Notes: generated by a model from the sequence alone, not told the origin. A stretch of DNA of 10,543 nucleotides from an uncultured Clostridia bacterium (GCA_945835865.1 CAMAJQ010000009.1:1-10543); one strand, 5' to 3'. Counted from the stretch's first letter, positions 1-7,895 are shown. Made by a program: numbers and translations.

Positions 1-1
1 A

Positions 2-415
2 AAGGTCCTGACGATCCGATCGGAAAACCTGACCTTCCGTTCGGAAGGGACGGTTGCAGACCTCAAAGCGGAGGCCGGCGAAAGAGTAAGCCCTCTTGCC
101 GCCTATTATCTCTATCCCGCGGGGGCGGAGCTGCTCGACCTGAACCCGTCTTCCGTCAAAAAAGTAGAACGAACGAAAACGGCGGGGTTTACCTATTATT
201 ATACCGTAACCTTTCAGGAACGGGCGGTACGGGAAGGCATGACGATGTTCTCTCCTCTGTTCGGCGAGATCGAGGACGTAACGGACGTATCCGCCGGCGT
301 AAAGAGTTCGCCCATACTCGTTGAGATCGACGGGAAAATGAGTTGTGGGGGGGCAACCCCGTACGAACTGACTTTTCAACTCGTATACCGCGTAGCAACG
401 AGGATCGTGGCATGA
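2..415 (+). CDS. 3' end of an unrecognised protein (5' truncated)
   Basis: The reading frame is open from the left edge and ends at a TGA at 413-415, giving 137 visible residues. The start lies outside the window. I do not recognise a family. The visible part alternates charged and hydrophobic residues with many short Val/Thr/Tyr stretches, which suggests a beta-rich domain; no strong membrane segment is seen. Landmarks are a PLAAYYLYPAGAELLDLNP stretch (about residues 36-54 of the visible part) and a FTYYYTVTF strand. Its stop overlaps the start of the Lgt-like gene by 4 bp (ATGA), so the two are probably co-transcribed and translationally coupled. Codon use matches the downstream genes. That it is a real gene is well supported; its function is unknown. 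Confidence 0.75.
   Translation, partial: KVLTIRSENLTFRSEGTVADLKAEAGERVSPLAAYYLYPAGAELLDLNPSSVKKVERTKTAGFTYYYTVTFQERAVREGMTMFSPLFGEIEDVTDVSAGVKSSPILVEIDGKMSCGGATPYELTFQLVYRVATRIVA
400..405 (+). promoter_or_regulatory. Shine-Dalgarno site that decides the Lgt-like start
   Basis: A GAGGAT sequence sits 6 bases before the ATG at 412. Together with the ATGA overlap with the upstream stop, it favours ATG 412 over the in-frame ATG at 343. Starting at 343 would overlap the upstream gene by about 70 bp and add a polar N-terminus with no membrane character. Confidence 0.6.
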
Positions 416-1110
416 AAATTTCCGACTTTTTCGCCTCTCTCGGCGCCGCGCACGTCGCGGTCGGAGGGATCGCGCTTTGCGTCGCGCTCCTTTATTTTTT
501 CCTCGCCCGGAAACGTTTTTCCCTCTTTCTTCCCTCCGTCCTGACCGCGGCGTTATCGGCGGCGATTTCTTCGCTGATCACGGTCGGGCTCTGCAGTCTG
601 AAAACCATTTATCTCTCCGCTCGCGGAATCGATATTTCGGTCCGTTTCTGCATTGCGTACGCCCTTCCCCTTTTCGCCGTCTGCGAACGGTTGCTCCTGC
701 CGAAACTGTCCGACCGGGGAGACCTCTCTCCTTCCCTCTGCGTCTGTCCGCTCGCCGCCGCTATCCTGCGCGTCGCCTGCGCGGTCGCGGGGTGTTGCGG
801 GGGGCTGCTCAATCTCGCGGAGATCGGTCTGTGCGCAATCTGCTTTTTCCTTACGTGCAAAGGCAGGCTCGACGATTTCCTGTTTTTCGCAATCTATTTC
901 TTCTATCGCTTTGCGATCGAATTTTTCAAACCCACGTACGCATACGAAACCCTTGGCATCTTCTCCGCGTTTCAGATTTACTGTCTGATCGCTCTCGCCC
1001 TTTCGGTCGGCGGACTCCTTTATGAAAGAAGAAAAACGGGAAAACGATTCCCGCAGCGAAGAGTCGCCGACGACGTACCGGGCGGACGTAAGTCCGCCGG
1101 ATCAAGATAA
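412..1110 (+). CDS. Lgt-like integral membrane protein (divergent prolipoprotein diacylglyceryl transferase family)
   Basis: This is a 232-residue, very hydrophobic protein with several membrane segments (about residues 12-32, 38-62, 78-93, 111-147, 155-172 and 184-204) and a basic C-terminal tail. Lgt enzymes transfer diacylglycerol from phosphatidylglycerol to the lipobox cysteine of prolipoproteins. Two Lgt landmarks are visible. R120-x-x-C-x-x-x-GCC-x-G (120-131) matches the Lgt signature segment in the variant with Cys in place of the usual Asn and Glu. R166-F-x-x-E170 followed by FFK matches the conserved late R-F-x-x-E motif. The HGG motif expected between these regions and the N-terminus is not visible, and the protein is shorter than typical Lgt (about 260-300 residues). 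It may be a paralogue with another lipid substrate or an enzyme of altered chemistry. It is followed after 18 bp by a lipoprotein gene, which fits a lipoprotein-related role. Confidence 0.6.
   Translation: MKISDFFASLGAAHVAVGGIALCVALLYFFLARKRFSLFLPSVLTAALSAAISSLITVGLCSLKTIYLSARGIDISVRFCIAYALPLFAVCERLLLPKLSDRGDLSPSLCVCPLAAAILRVACAVAGCCGGLLNLAEIGLCAICFFLTCKGRLDDFLFFAIYFFYRFAIEFFKPTYAYETLGIFSAFQIYCLIALALSVGGLLYERRKTGKRFPQRRVADDVPGGRKSAGSR
1081..1098 (+). other. Perfect 7-bp stem-loop at the end of the Lgt-like gene
   Basis: GGCGGAC (1081-1087) and GTCCGCC (1092-1098) pair around a GTAA tetraloop. The hairpin lies in the last codons of the Lgt-like gene, about 17 bases before the GGGAGGA ribosome site of the lipoprotein gene. 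No T-run follows, so it is not a classical terminator. It could affect mRNA processing or translation of the next gene, or be chance in G/C-rich coding DNA. Confidence 0.35.
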
Positions 1111-1128
1111 ACCCGGGAGGAATCCGTC

Positions 1129-3051
1129 ATGAAAAAAACAAACGCCAAACTGTTACTCGTCCTCTTTTCCGTTCTCTTTGCAACGAGTTTCTTCCTCTTC
1201 GCCTCTTCCTGCGGAACCAGCACTCTTCCCGGCGAAGACGATCCGACCAACGTGCAGGAGGCAGGCATCGACGAAGGAGACGTCGTCAAAACGGACGGCG
1301 ATCTCATCTTCAAAGCGCAGTCGGACGGGGTGACCGTGACGAAATTCGACGACGCGACGGGATCTTTCACCCTGCTTGCCAGAACGCAAGCCTCGCCGAG
1401 AACGGCGCGCGAAGTCCTCGTCTACGGCGACAAACTCATAGCGATCTACGCAAGCGGTTGCCGACAAACGGGCGAATTCTCCCGCGAGAGCACCGTCGTG
1501 GAGATCTACGACGTCGCGGGGATACGCGAACAGACGGAAACCGTCGATCTGTCGGACAGACTCCTCTATCAGGCGTCCTATCCCGCCGACCTCATCTCCT
1601 CCCGCCTGATCACGGAAAGCGGGCAATTCTGCTTCTTCCTTCAGAGAAGCGGATCTCCGTCTTTTTATTCGGACATCTTCACCTCGGGCGGAACGGGTTC
1701 CGTCGCCTCGTCTCCCATCCGTGAAGCCGAATACACCGTAAACGGAGAACGGAAGACGATGATACGGAAAACCGTCGAGATAGACGAAGCCACGTTCGTC
1801 TACCCGAGCGAGACCCGCTCTTTTCTCTGCCGCATCGACCTTGACGGCGAAACGCTTTCGGAACTTTCGGTCGACTATACGAACTGTTATTTTTACGATC
1901 TGTACATGAGCGAAGACGGACTCTTCGGTCTGTCCCGGAGTTACGTCACGCTGACCTCGTCGGGTTCTTCGGGCAGGGGCTGCTACGGAAGCGCGGGCAG
2001 ACGATACGAATATTTCACGACCGTCGTCAGTCTTTCCCCTTCCGATTTTTCCGCTCTCGGGTACGTGCTGATGCGGCAATTCGCGATCAAAGACAGGCTG
2101 TCGCTCAAAACGGCGAACGGTTATCTCTACGTCGCCGCGCAGAAAACGAACGGCAGCGGTTCCACCGTCGTCGCCTTTGACGCGGAAAAGATGACGGTCG
2201 CAGGGAGAGCGGACAATCTCGCCGTCGGCGAAGAGTTGAAATCGGTGACCTACGAGGTCACCGACGGAAAAGTGTACTGCTATCTCGTCACCTATCGGAA
2301 CACCGACCCCCTCTTCCGGATCGACGCGACGAACCCCTCGGACATCCATGAAGACGGAACCCTGAAAATTCCCGGTTATTCGACTTATCTGCACTCTTAT
2401 GCGCCCGGACTCGTCCTCGGGCTCGGATACGGGGGAACGAGCGTTTCGGCAGACGTCTCCATGCTGAAATTCTCTCTGTACTCCGTCGGAAACGGCGACC
2501 CGGTCGAACTCTCCTCTTACTTCGTCACCGACCTGAGGGAGTGCGAAGCCCTGGATAACTTACACGCCTTCTGCGTCGACCGCAAAAACGGCGTCGTTGG
2601 CTTTACCGCATCGAGAAAGGCGATCGGGTCGGATTACGTTTACAAACAGGGCGCCTATCTCTTCCGCGTCGTCACGGAAGGCGACTCCTCTTCGGGCAGG
2701 CTCGAACCCCTGGGATTCTTCTCCGCCCATTCGACGGGCTTCGGCGACGAAACGACGAAGGAAAAGGACCTCACGAGGATCCTCTTTACGGAAAACTATT
2801 ACGTCGGCGTGTCCGACGGCTATCTGACCGCCGTTGCCAGGACGGGCGATTTCTCCCCGTATTCCTTCTGCACGGTCATCCGACCGGATTACGACGAACG
2901 GGAAGATCCGACGGGATACGTCCGGACGGACTCCCCATACGGAACGCCTTTCCCCGAAAACTTTCCTTCCGCACCCCTTCCCGCCGCCCTCTGCGAAAGG
3001 ACGGACGGCGAAGCGTACGGCAGCCGGGACGGAGACGAGCCTCTCTTCTGA
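1129..3051 (+). CDS. Secreted beta-propeller lipoprotein (Beta_propel family)
   Basis: The protein has 640 residues. The N-terminus has a lysine-rich start, a hydrophobic core (8-25) and a plausible lipobox FASSC with Cys28, so the mature protein is likely an outer-face membrane lipoprotein. Residues 40-61 carry TNVQEAGIDEGDVVKTDG, close to the hallmark of the Pfam Beta_propel family (TNxQxxGVDEADIVKTDG). A second family landmark is at about 385-423: a YRNTDPLFRID stretch, then LKIPGYSTYLHSY. Length and both motifs fit the full-length family. The molecular role of this family is not firmly known; a binding or scaffold role at the cell surface is inferred from the fold. A strong GGGAGGA site (1115-1121) precedes the ATG by 7 bases, which supports the start. 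It follows the Lgt-like gene by 18 bp and is probably in the same operon. Confidence 0.85.
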   Translation: MKKTNAKLLLVLFSVLFATSFFLFASSCGTSTLPGEDDPTNVQEAGIDEGDVVKTDGDLIFKAQSDGVTVTKFDDATGSFTLLARTQASPRTAREVLVYGDKLIAIYASGCRQTGEFSRESTVVEIYDVAGIREQTETVDLSDRLLYQASYPADLISSRLITESGQFCFFLQRSGSPSFYSDIFTSGGTGSVASSPIREAEYTVNGERKTMIRKTVEIDEATFVYPSETRSFLCRIDLDGETLSELSVDYTNCYFYDLYMSEDGLFGLSRSYVTLTSSGSSGRGCYGSAGRRYEYFTTVVSLSPSDFSALGYVLMRQFAIKDRLSLKTANGYLYVAAQKTNGSGSTVVAFDAEKMTVAGRADNLAVGEELKSVTYEVTDGKVYCYLVTYRNTDPLFRIDATNPSDIHEDGTLKIPGYSTYLHSYAPGLVLGLGYGGTSVSADVSMLKFSLYSVGNGDPVELSSYFVTDLRECEALDNLHAFCVDRKNGVVGFTASRKAIGSDYVYKQGAYLFRVVTEGDSSSGRLEPLGFFSAHSTGFGDETTKEKDLTRILFTENYYVGVSDGYLTAVARTGDFSPYSFCTVIRPDYDEREDPTGYVRTDSPYGTPFPENFPSAPLPAALCERTDGEAYGSRDGDEPLF

Positions 3052-3125
3052 CAGACCGTCCCCCGTCCGACAATCCCTTTTCGTCCACCCGGAGCCCTTC
3101 GGGAAAACGACCGTGAGGAACACAG

Positions 3126-4178
3126 ATGAAAATCGTCGATTTATCGGATAAAAAAGGCAAAAAAGCATTCCTCTCCTTCCGTCGGAACCTCTACCGCGGA
3201 GACGGGGAATACGTAATGACGAGCGAATTCCCGCTGACCGATCTCCTGTACGGCAAATCGGTTTTCGCGCGGGAATGTTTCGTTCGTCCCGTTGCCGTCA
3301 CGTCGGACGGAGGAGAAATCCTCGCGGAAGCCATGCTGATCTTCAACGACAAACTCCCTCTCCTGCAGGTGAGTTTTTTCGAAGCTCTTCCGGACGTGCG
3401 GGAAGCGGTGGACCTTCTGATCTCCGAAGCCGGAAGGGAAGCGAGGAAAAAAGGGGTGAAAGAGGTCGTCGTCGGGCTCAACGCCCATATCAGTTACGGC
3501 GTCGGCATTCTGACGGAAGGTTTCGGAAGAAAAATTTCCCTCGACAGCATTTACAACAAACCCTATTACCGCGATTATTTCGCCGGCATGAGAAAGGAAA
3601 CCCTGTCCGCCTATCGGGGAGAAAAAGCGGAGACGGAGAGCAAACTGACCGACCCTTTGTCCCCGATCACCGTCTGCAAGGCAGACATGAAACGGTTTCG
3701 GGAAGAAACGGAGAGGATGCGCGCCGTCTGCGAAAAGACCATCGCAAAGACCTTCCTGTATTATCGAACGGAGAAAGACCATTTCTATCATCTGATGCGC
3801 GACCTGAAACCCTTTCTGTCCGGCGAGAACCTTCTCTTTGCCGTCAACGCGAAAGGAGAAGACGTGGGGTTTCTCTTCTGGCACCCCGATTTCAACCAGA
3901 TGCTGAAAGGGGGCAGAAACTACACCGCCGCGGGGATCGCCCTTGCGAAAATTCTGCACGGCAGGAAAATCGACACGGCGAAACTGAACGCCATAGGCTG
4001 TCTGTCCCCTTCGGCGACGGCGGCGCTGCTCTCGGCGCTGAACGGGATCCTGAAAGACAGGTACCGCTATCTCGAAACCAACTTCGTTTGGGATAATAAC
4101 CTGCGCTCGGGATCGATCAACAGGCATTTTTTTCATAAGCCTTTCCGTAAATACGAGGTCTTTTTCACCGATGTGTAA
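3126..4178 (+). CDS. YghO / bacterial-ceramide-synthase-like GNAT-fold acyltransferase
   Basis: The protein has 350 residues, with no signal peptide or membrane helix. The layout resembles the YghO-like family. It has an N-terminal FLSFRRNLYRGDGEYV segment (15-30), matching the family's F-x-x-x-P-x-x-L-Y-x-x-D-P-x-W-V opening. The central GVKEVVVGLNAHISYGVGILTEGF (110-133) is equivalent to the GPxNxSxNxExGLLVEGF motif, followed by YNKPYYRDYFAGM (143-155). The C-terminus, ETNFVWDNNLRSGSINRHFF (317-336), resembles the E-x-x-W-x-x-x-DN pattern of GNAT C-termini. Members of this superfamily include the bacterial ceramide synthase bCerS, an N-acyltransferase. An acyl-transfer role on an amine is therefore plausible but inferred; no serine palmitoyltransferase is nearby. 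A TGAGGA site (3114-3119) supports the ATG. It heads the four-gene cluster and overlaps the next gene by 8 bp. Confidence 0.65.
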   Translation: MKIVDLSDKKGKKAFLSFRRNLYRGDGEYVMTSEFPLTDLLYGKSVFARECFVRPVAVTSDGGEILAEAMLIFNDKLPLLQVSFFEALPDVREAVDLLISEAGREARKKGVKEVVVGLNAHISYGVGILTEGFGRKISLDSIYNKPYYRDYFAGMRKETLSAYRGEKAETESKLTDPLSPITVCKADMKRFREETERMRAVCEKTIAKTFLYYRTEKDHFYHLMRDLKPFLSGENLLFAVNAKGEDVGFLFWHPDFNQMLKGGRNYTAAGIALAKILHGRKIDTAKLNAIGCLSPSATAALLSALNGILKDRYRYLETNFVWDNNLRSGSINRHFFHKPFRKYEVFFTDV

Positions 4179-5184
4179 AATCAGAAAAATACAGACGCAT
4201 GAAGCGGCGGAACTGCCGGAAGAATGGGATTTGCTGACGGGAAACAACCCTTATATGAAAAGGAATTTCCTCGCTTTTATCGAAAAGACGGAGAAAGATT
4301 ATTCCCCCGCCTATCATCTTTTTTACGAGGGAGACCGACTCGACTCTCTCTACCTCTCTTACCCGCGGAAAGATTATCGGCTGGCGATGTTTACGGGATC
4401 CAGGCGCACGGTCCGCGCCACGCTCGTTTATCTGCCGATGTGCGTGACGGCAAACAGCGTCGTCACGGGAAATCTCAGGAACGCCGTTTGGGAAGATATC
4501 CGCTCCATTCGCGGATATAAAATGATCCTTAACCTCGACGATGACGACGTCCCGGGCTTCGCGACGGGGCTCACCTGCCCGAAATGCATTCTCGACCTGC
4601 GTTTCCGAACCTTCGACGACTATCTCGCCGCCCTGCGAAGCGATTACCGGATGCGTACCCGCAAAGTGTTCCGCAATACCGCCGCCCTCGATATCTCCTT
4701 TATCGACAACACGACCGGATTTTCGGACGAACTTTACAGGCTGTATCTGAACGTACTGAACAAGTCGAATTTAAAGATCGAAACGCTCAGCAAAGACTAC
4801 TTCCGGGGAGACCCTTTCCGGATCTTCGTCGCCCGCCTCCGCGGAAAGCCCGTCGGTTTCGTACAACTTCTGGAAAACGGCGAAGAACTCGTGTTCGAGT
4901 TCGTGGGGATCGACTACGACGTCAACGAGGAAATACCCGTCTATCACCGGATGCTATACGAGATCGTCCGCTACGGCATCGATCACGGTTTCCGCACGAT
5001 CGACTTCGGTCAGACGGCGGACGAGATCAAACTGAAACTCGGCTGCCGCTACGTTCCCCTTTACGCCGCCCTTCATCACAGCAATCCCTTCGTCTTCGCG
5101 CTGTGTAAGGTACTCGCGAAAAAGTTGCAGTATAAGCCGATCAAAACCGATTTCCACGTTTTTAACCAAGGAGAAAACAAATGA
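4171..5184 (+). CDS. FemAB/GNAT-like transferase (Acetyltransf_6 type)
   Basis: The protein has 337 residues and appears soluble. Residues 148-170 (FDDYLAALRSDYRMRTRKVFRN) match the common 'F-x-x-Y-L-x-x-L-x-x-x-x-R-x-x-x-R' segment of FemAB-like and Acetyltransf_6 proteins. The second half shows a GNAT core: IFVARLRGKPVGFVQLLENGEELVFEFVGIDYDV (218-251), then the YGIDHGFRTIDFGQTADEIKLKLGCRYVPL segment (268-297), which is typical of the C-terminal region of this group. The family transfers amino acids or acyl groups from aminoacyl-tRNA or acyl-CoA to amines; the substrate here is unknown. The ATG lies within the 3' end of the preceding gene (8-bp overlap) and has only a weak, distant GAGG, so translation is probably coupled. 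It overlaps the following radical SAM gene by 4 bp. The two adjacent transferases share no obvious motifs beyond the general fold. Confidence 0.7.
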   Translation: MCKIRKIQTHEAAELPEEWDLLTGNNPYMKRNFLAFIEKTEKDYSPAYHLFYEGDRLDSLYLSYPRKDYRLAMFTGSRRTVRATLVYLPMCVTANSVVTGNLRNAVWEDIRSIRGYKMILNLDDDDVPGFATGLTCPKCILDLRFRTFDDYLAALRSDYRMRTRKVFRNTAALDISFIDNTTGFSDELYRLYLNVLNKSNLKIETLSKDYFRGDPFRIFVARLRGKPVGFVQLLENGEELVFEFVGIDYDVNEEIPVYHRMLYEIVRYGIDHGFRTIDFGQTADEIKLKLGCRYVPLYAALHHSNPFVFALCKVLAKKLQYKPIKTDFHVFNQGENK

Positions 5185-6539
5185 AATTTCTGCTCGTGAA
5201 ACCGATGCCCCCGAAGGAATCGATCAACCTGCAAAGTTTTATGATCTGCGAACCGCTCGAACTCGAATACGTCGCCGCGTACCTTGAACGGGCGGGGCAC
5301 GAAGCGGAAATCGTCGATCTCGTCATCGACGGAAGTTTTCAGAAAGCGTTTGCAAAAGACCGTTACGACGCGGTAGCGTTCACTTCCTATCTCATCCACG
5401 TCGGGGTCGTCAGGCGGTACGCCGAATACGTCAAACGGAAAAGCCCGCAGACGCTCACGATGGTCGGAGGGGTCCACGCCGAAGTCGTCCCGCAGGATTT
5501 TGAAAGCCCGTATATCGATCTGGTCCTGAGCGGAGGAATGTACGCCCTGGAAGCCCTCCTGCCCCTGTTGGAAAGCCGCGCCCCGCTGAAGGAACTGCGC
5601 CGCGCCGCGGCGACGCCCAAGCGCACCGTTTTCGACTTCCCTCACCCCGACCGCACCAAGACGGCAAAATACCGCAGCCGTTACAATTATATCTATCACG
5701 ACGCCTGCGCGACGATCAAGACCTCTTTCAGTTGCGCTTACGACTGCGAATTCTGTTTCTGCACGCGGGTGGGGAAATATTTCGAACGCGACCTCGAAGA
5801 CGTCGCCGACGAGTTGCAGGAGATCCGCGAACGGAACGTTTTCATCGTGGACGACGATTTTCTCTTCCGTCGGGAACGGCTGATCGAATTCTGCCGCCTG
5901 CTCGACGAAAGGAATATCCGGAAAACGTTTATCGCCTTCGGCAGAGCGGATTTTATTGCGGAAAACGAAGATATCGTCGCCCTTTTGCAAGCCCACGGTT
6001 TCGACGCCTTTTTCGTCGGGATCGAATCCTTCAAAAAAGAAGAACTTTCCGATTACAACAAGCGGACTTCGGTGGAGATCAACGAAAAAGCCGTACGCAT
6101 TCTGGAAAAACACGGCGTGCAGTGTTACAGCGGATTGATCGTCGGTTACGACTGGACGAAACAGGATTTCGACGGGCTGATCAACTACCTCAATTCCTTC
6201 GAGCACCCCATGGTCAACGTTCAGCCGATCACGCCGATCAAGGGAACGCCCTTTTACGAAAAGGTGAAGGAACGTATCGTCGAAGACGAGAAAAACTACC
6301 CTTATTTCGACATGGCGCACTGCGTCATGATGCCGGAAAACCTGTCTCCGCGCGCGTTTTATTACCATATTCTGCGGACGTATCTGAAAACTTCCGCTTC
6401 GGCGAAAGGAAGGAAATACGTGCGTGAACGTTACGGAAAAAAGATTTACCGAAGGGTGCGAAAAGGCGCGTTCACCATCGCTATGCAGTACGTCAGGCTC
6501 ATTCTGAAACCGAATATCGGGAGAAAAACGCATGAATAA
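5181..6539 (+). CDS. Cobalamin-binding-type radical SAM enzyme 1
   Basis: The protein has 452 residues. The N-terminal part (1-about 125) has the Rossmann-like B12-binding layout, with FLLVKP, then PLELEYVAAYLERAGHEAEIVD (24-45) and MVGGVHAEVVP near 94-104. No DxHxxG cobalamin ligand motif is seen, which is common in class B radical SAM enzymes. The radical SAM core follows, with C185-x3-C189-x2-C192 (SCAYDCEFC) for the 4Fe-4S cluster, then FIVDDDF, FVGIESF and PITPIKGTPFYE, as in BchE/HpnP-like enzymes. The C-terminal 80 residues are basic with a hydrophobic IAMQYVRLIL stretch. The enzyme should generate a 5'-deoxyadenosyl radical and may methylate or couple an unactivated carbon; the substrate is unknown. 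An AAGGAG site (5167-5172) and an ATGA overlap support the start. It overlaps the next gene by 8 bp. Confidence 0.85.
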   Translation: MKFLLVKPMPPKESINLQSFMICEPLELEYVAAYLERAGHEAEIVDLVIDGSFQKAFAKDRYDAVAFTSYLIHVGVVRRYAEYVKRKSPQTLTMVGGVHAEVVPQDFESPYIDLVLSGGMYALEALLPLLESRAPLKELRRAAATPKRTVFDFPHPDRTKTAKYRSRYNYIYHDACATIKTSFSCAYDCEFCFCTRVGKYFERDLEDVADELQEIRERNVFIVDDDFLFRRERLIEFCRLLDERNIRKTFIAFGRADFIAENEDIVALLQAHGFDAFFVGIESFKKEELSDYNKRTSVEINEKAVRILEKHGVQCYSGLIVGYDWTKQDFDGLINYLNSFEHPMVNVQPITPIKGTPFYEKVKERIVEDEKNYPYFDMAHCVMMPENLSPRAFYYHILRTYLKTSASAKGRKYVRERYGKKIYRRVRKGAFTIAMQYVRLILKPNIGRKTHE

Positions 6540-7851
6540 AAAAATTCTGTTCATTCAGCCTTCCATTTACGACGACAAAGGGAAAGTCGTCAAAAAGAGC
6601 AAACTGTATTTCGTAGGACTCGCCTATCCCGTGCTTGCGTCTCTGCTTCCGGAAGGCTGGACCTGCGAGATCTGCATCGAGACCATCGAGGACATCCCCT
6701 ACGATACCGACGCCGACGTGATCGGCATCGGCGGCATGGGACACGCCGCCAACCGCGGCAAAGATATTGCCGCCGAGTTTAAAAAAAGAGGGAAAATCGT
6801 CTTTATGGGCGGTCCGATGGTCAGTCTGATCCCCGAGGTCGCGAAAAAGTATTGCGATTCCGTGATGATAGGAGATTCCGAAGAGACGATCGTCGAACTC
6901 TGCCACGATCTCGAAAACGGCACGCTGAAAGACTTTTACGAAAAGCCGATCACCAAGCTCGAACTGCCTTTGCCGCGGTACGATCTGGTCGTCCATAAAA
7001 GGATCGGCGATTTCCTGCCCGTTCAGGCGGGAAGAGGGTGCCCCAACAGTTGCAAATTCTGCTCGATCTACTGTATTTACCGCAACAAATATATCAAACG
7101 CCCGATCGACGAAGTGATACGGGATATCCGTTACGTCAAGAGCCTCGGATTCAAAAAATTTCTTCTCATCGACGACAATATCGTTGCCGACGAAGAATAT
7201 ATGCTCGAACTGTGCAACCGCATCAAGCCCTTGAACATGCAATGGATGAGCCAATGCGCCGTTCAGATCGCCGACAACGACAAACTTTTACGCGCGGTTG
7301 CCGAAAGCGGGTGCTATACGCTCAGTTTCGGGCTGGAAAGCATTTGCAAACCCAATCTGGAAAGTTTTCACAAGAGTTGGTGCGATCCTTCCTATTACAC
7401 GCGGATCATCCGCAAGGTGAACGACGCGGGCATCGAAGTTGCAAGCGAAATGATCGTAGGGGCGGATTACGACACCCGCGAAAGCCTGCTCGAAACTGTG
7501 AAATTCGTCAAAAAAGCGGATATCATCGCCCCGAAATTCTATTGCCTGACCCCGATCCCGGGGACGGAACTGCACGAAGAGATGAAACAGGCGGGCAGAA
7601 TCACCGACGGCGATTATCTCAAATACAAACCGTCCGTTTCCGTTCTCGACACGCCCAACCTGAAAGCGGAAGAGGTAACGGAATGTTATTGGATGGTTTA
7701 CAACAAACTGTACACCATCCCCTCCATTCTCCGACGGACGATTTTCAACCGGCGTTTTCTGAAACGCCCTGCGCGTACGATGTTCTATCTCATGGTCAAT
7801 CTCGTTTACCGGTCGCAGATCAAGCGCAAAATCGCCCCGAACATTCTCTGA
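6532..7851 (+). CDS. Cobalamin-binding-type radical SAM enzyme 2
   Basis: The protein has 439 residues. The N-terminal B12-binding-like domain shows ILFIQPS, GLAYPVLASLLP (29-40), DADVIGIGGMGHAANRG (62-78) and KIVFMGGPM, again without DxHxxG. The radical SAM core has C170-x3-C174-x2-C177 (GCPNSCKFC), followed by a Cys-rich SIYCIYRNKY. It continues with the PIDEVIRDIRYVKSLGFKKFLLIDDN segment, the FGLESI motif and the PIPGTELHEEMKQAGRI end typical of HpnP-like and related enzymes. The C-terminal tail is basic and partly hydrophobic. It is clearly a separate family from enzyme 1, not a recent duplicate: the cluster loops and N-termini differ. A GGGAG site (6519-6523) lies 8 bases before the ATG. 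It is the last gene of the cluster; the message probably runs through the repeat region to the stem-loop at 8390. The substrate is unknown. Confidence 0.85.
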   Translation: MNKKILFIQPSIYDDKGKVVKKSKLYFVGLAYPVLASLLPEGWTCEICIETIEDIPYDTDADVIGIGGMGHAANRGKDIAAEFKKRGKIVFMGGPMVSLIPEVAKKYCDSVMIGDSEETIVELCHDLENGTLKDFYEKPITKLELPLPRYDLVVHKRIGDFLPVQAGRGCPNSCKFCSIYCIYRNKYIKRPIDEVIRDIRYVKSLGFKKFLLIDDNIVADEEYMLELCNRIKPLNMQWMSQCAVQIADNDKLLRAVAESGCYTLSFGLESICKPNLESFHKSWCDPSYYTRIIRKVNDAGIEVASEMIVGADYDTRESLLETVKFVKKADIIAPKFYCLTPIPGTELHEEMKQAGRITDGDYLKYKPSVSVLDTPNLKAEEVTECYWMVYNKLYTIPSILRRTIFNRRFLKRPARTMFYLMVNLVYRSQIKRKIAPNIL

Positions 7852-7895
7852 CCCTTTTCCCGGATATTCTTCCTCCTCGTGGCGTCCCGTTTCTT

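Noticed and set aside
343..411. Earlier ATG for the Lgt-like gene
   Set aside because: It would overlap the upstream gene by about 70 bp and add a polar stretch; ATG 412 has a better ribosome site and the ATGA overlap typical of this locus.
1153..2394. 413-codon minus-strand open frame
   Set aside because: It is antisense to the beta-propeller lipoprotein, which shows two family motifs and a signal peptide. The opposite frame is Arg/Asp/Val-rich without domain logic.
3052..3125. Terminator or precursor-peptide gene in the 74-bp gap
   Set aside because: Only a weak CCCG/CGGG hairpin (3088-3103) without a T-run is present, and no small frame with a ribosome site is seen apart from the start of the next gene.
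3141..4247. 368-codon minus-strand open frame
   Set aside because: It lies antisense across the YghO-like gene and the start of the next; no motif or ribosome site supports it.
5076..6554. 492-codon minus-strand open frame
   Set aside because: It is antisense to radical SAM enzyme 1, which has clear catalytic motifs and ribosome sites. The antisense translation has no recognisable domain and follows from the codon bias of the real gene.
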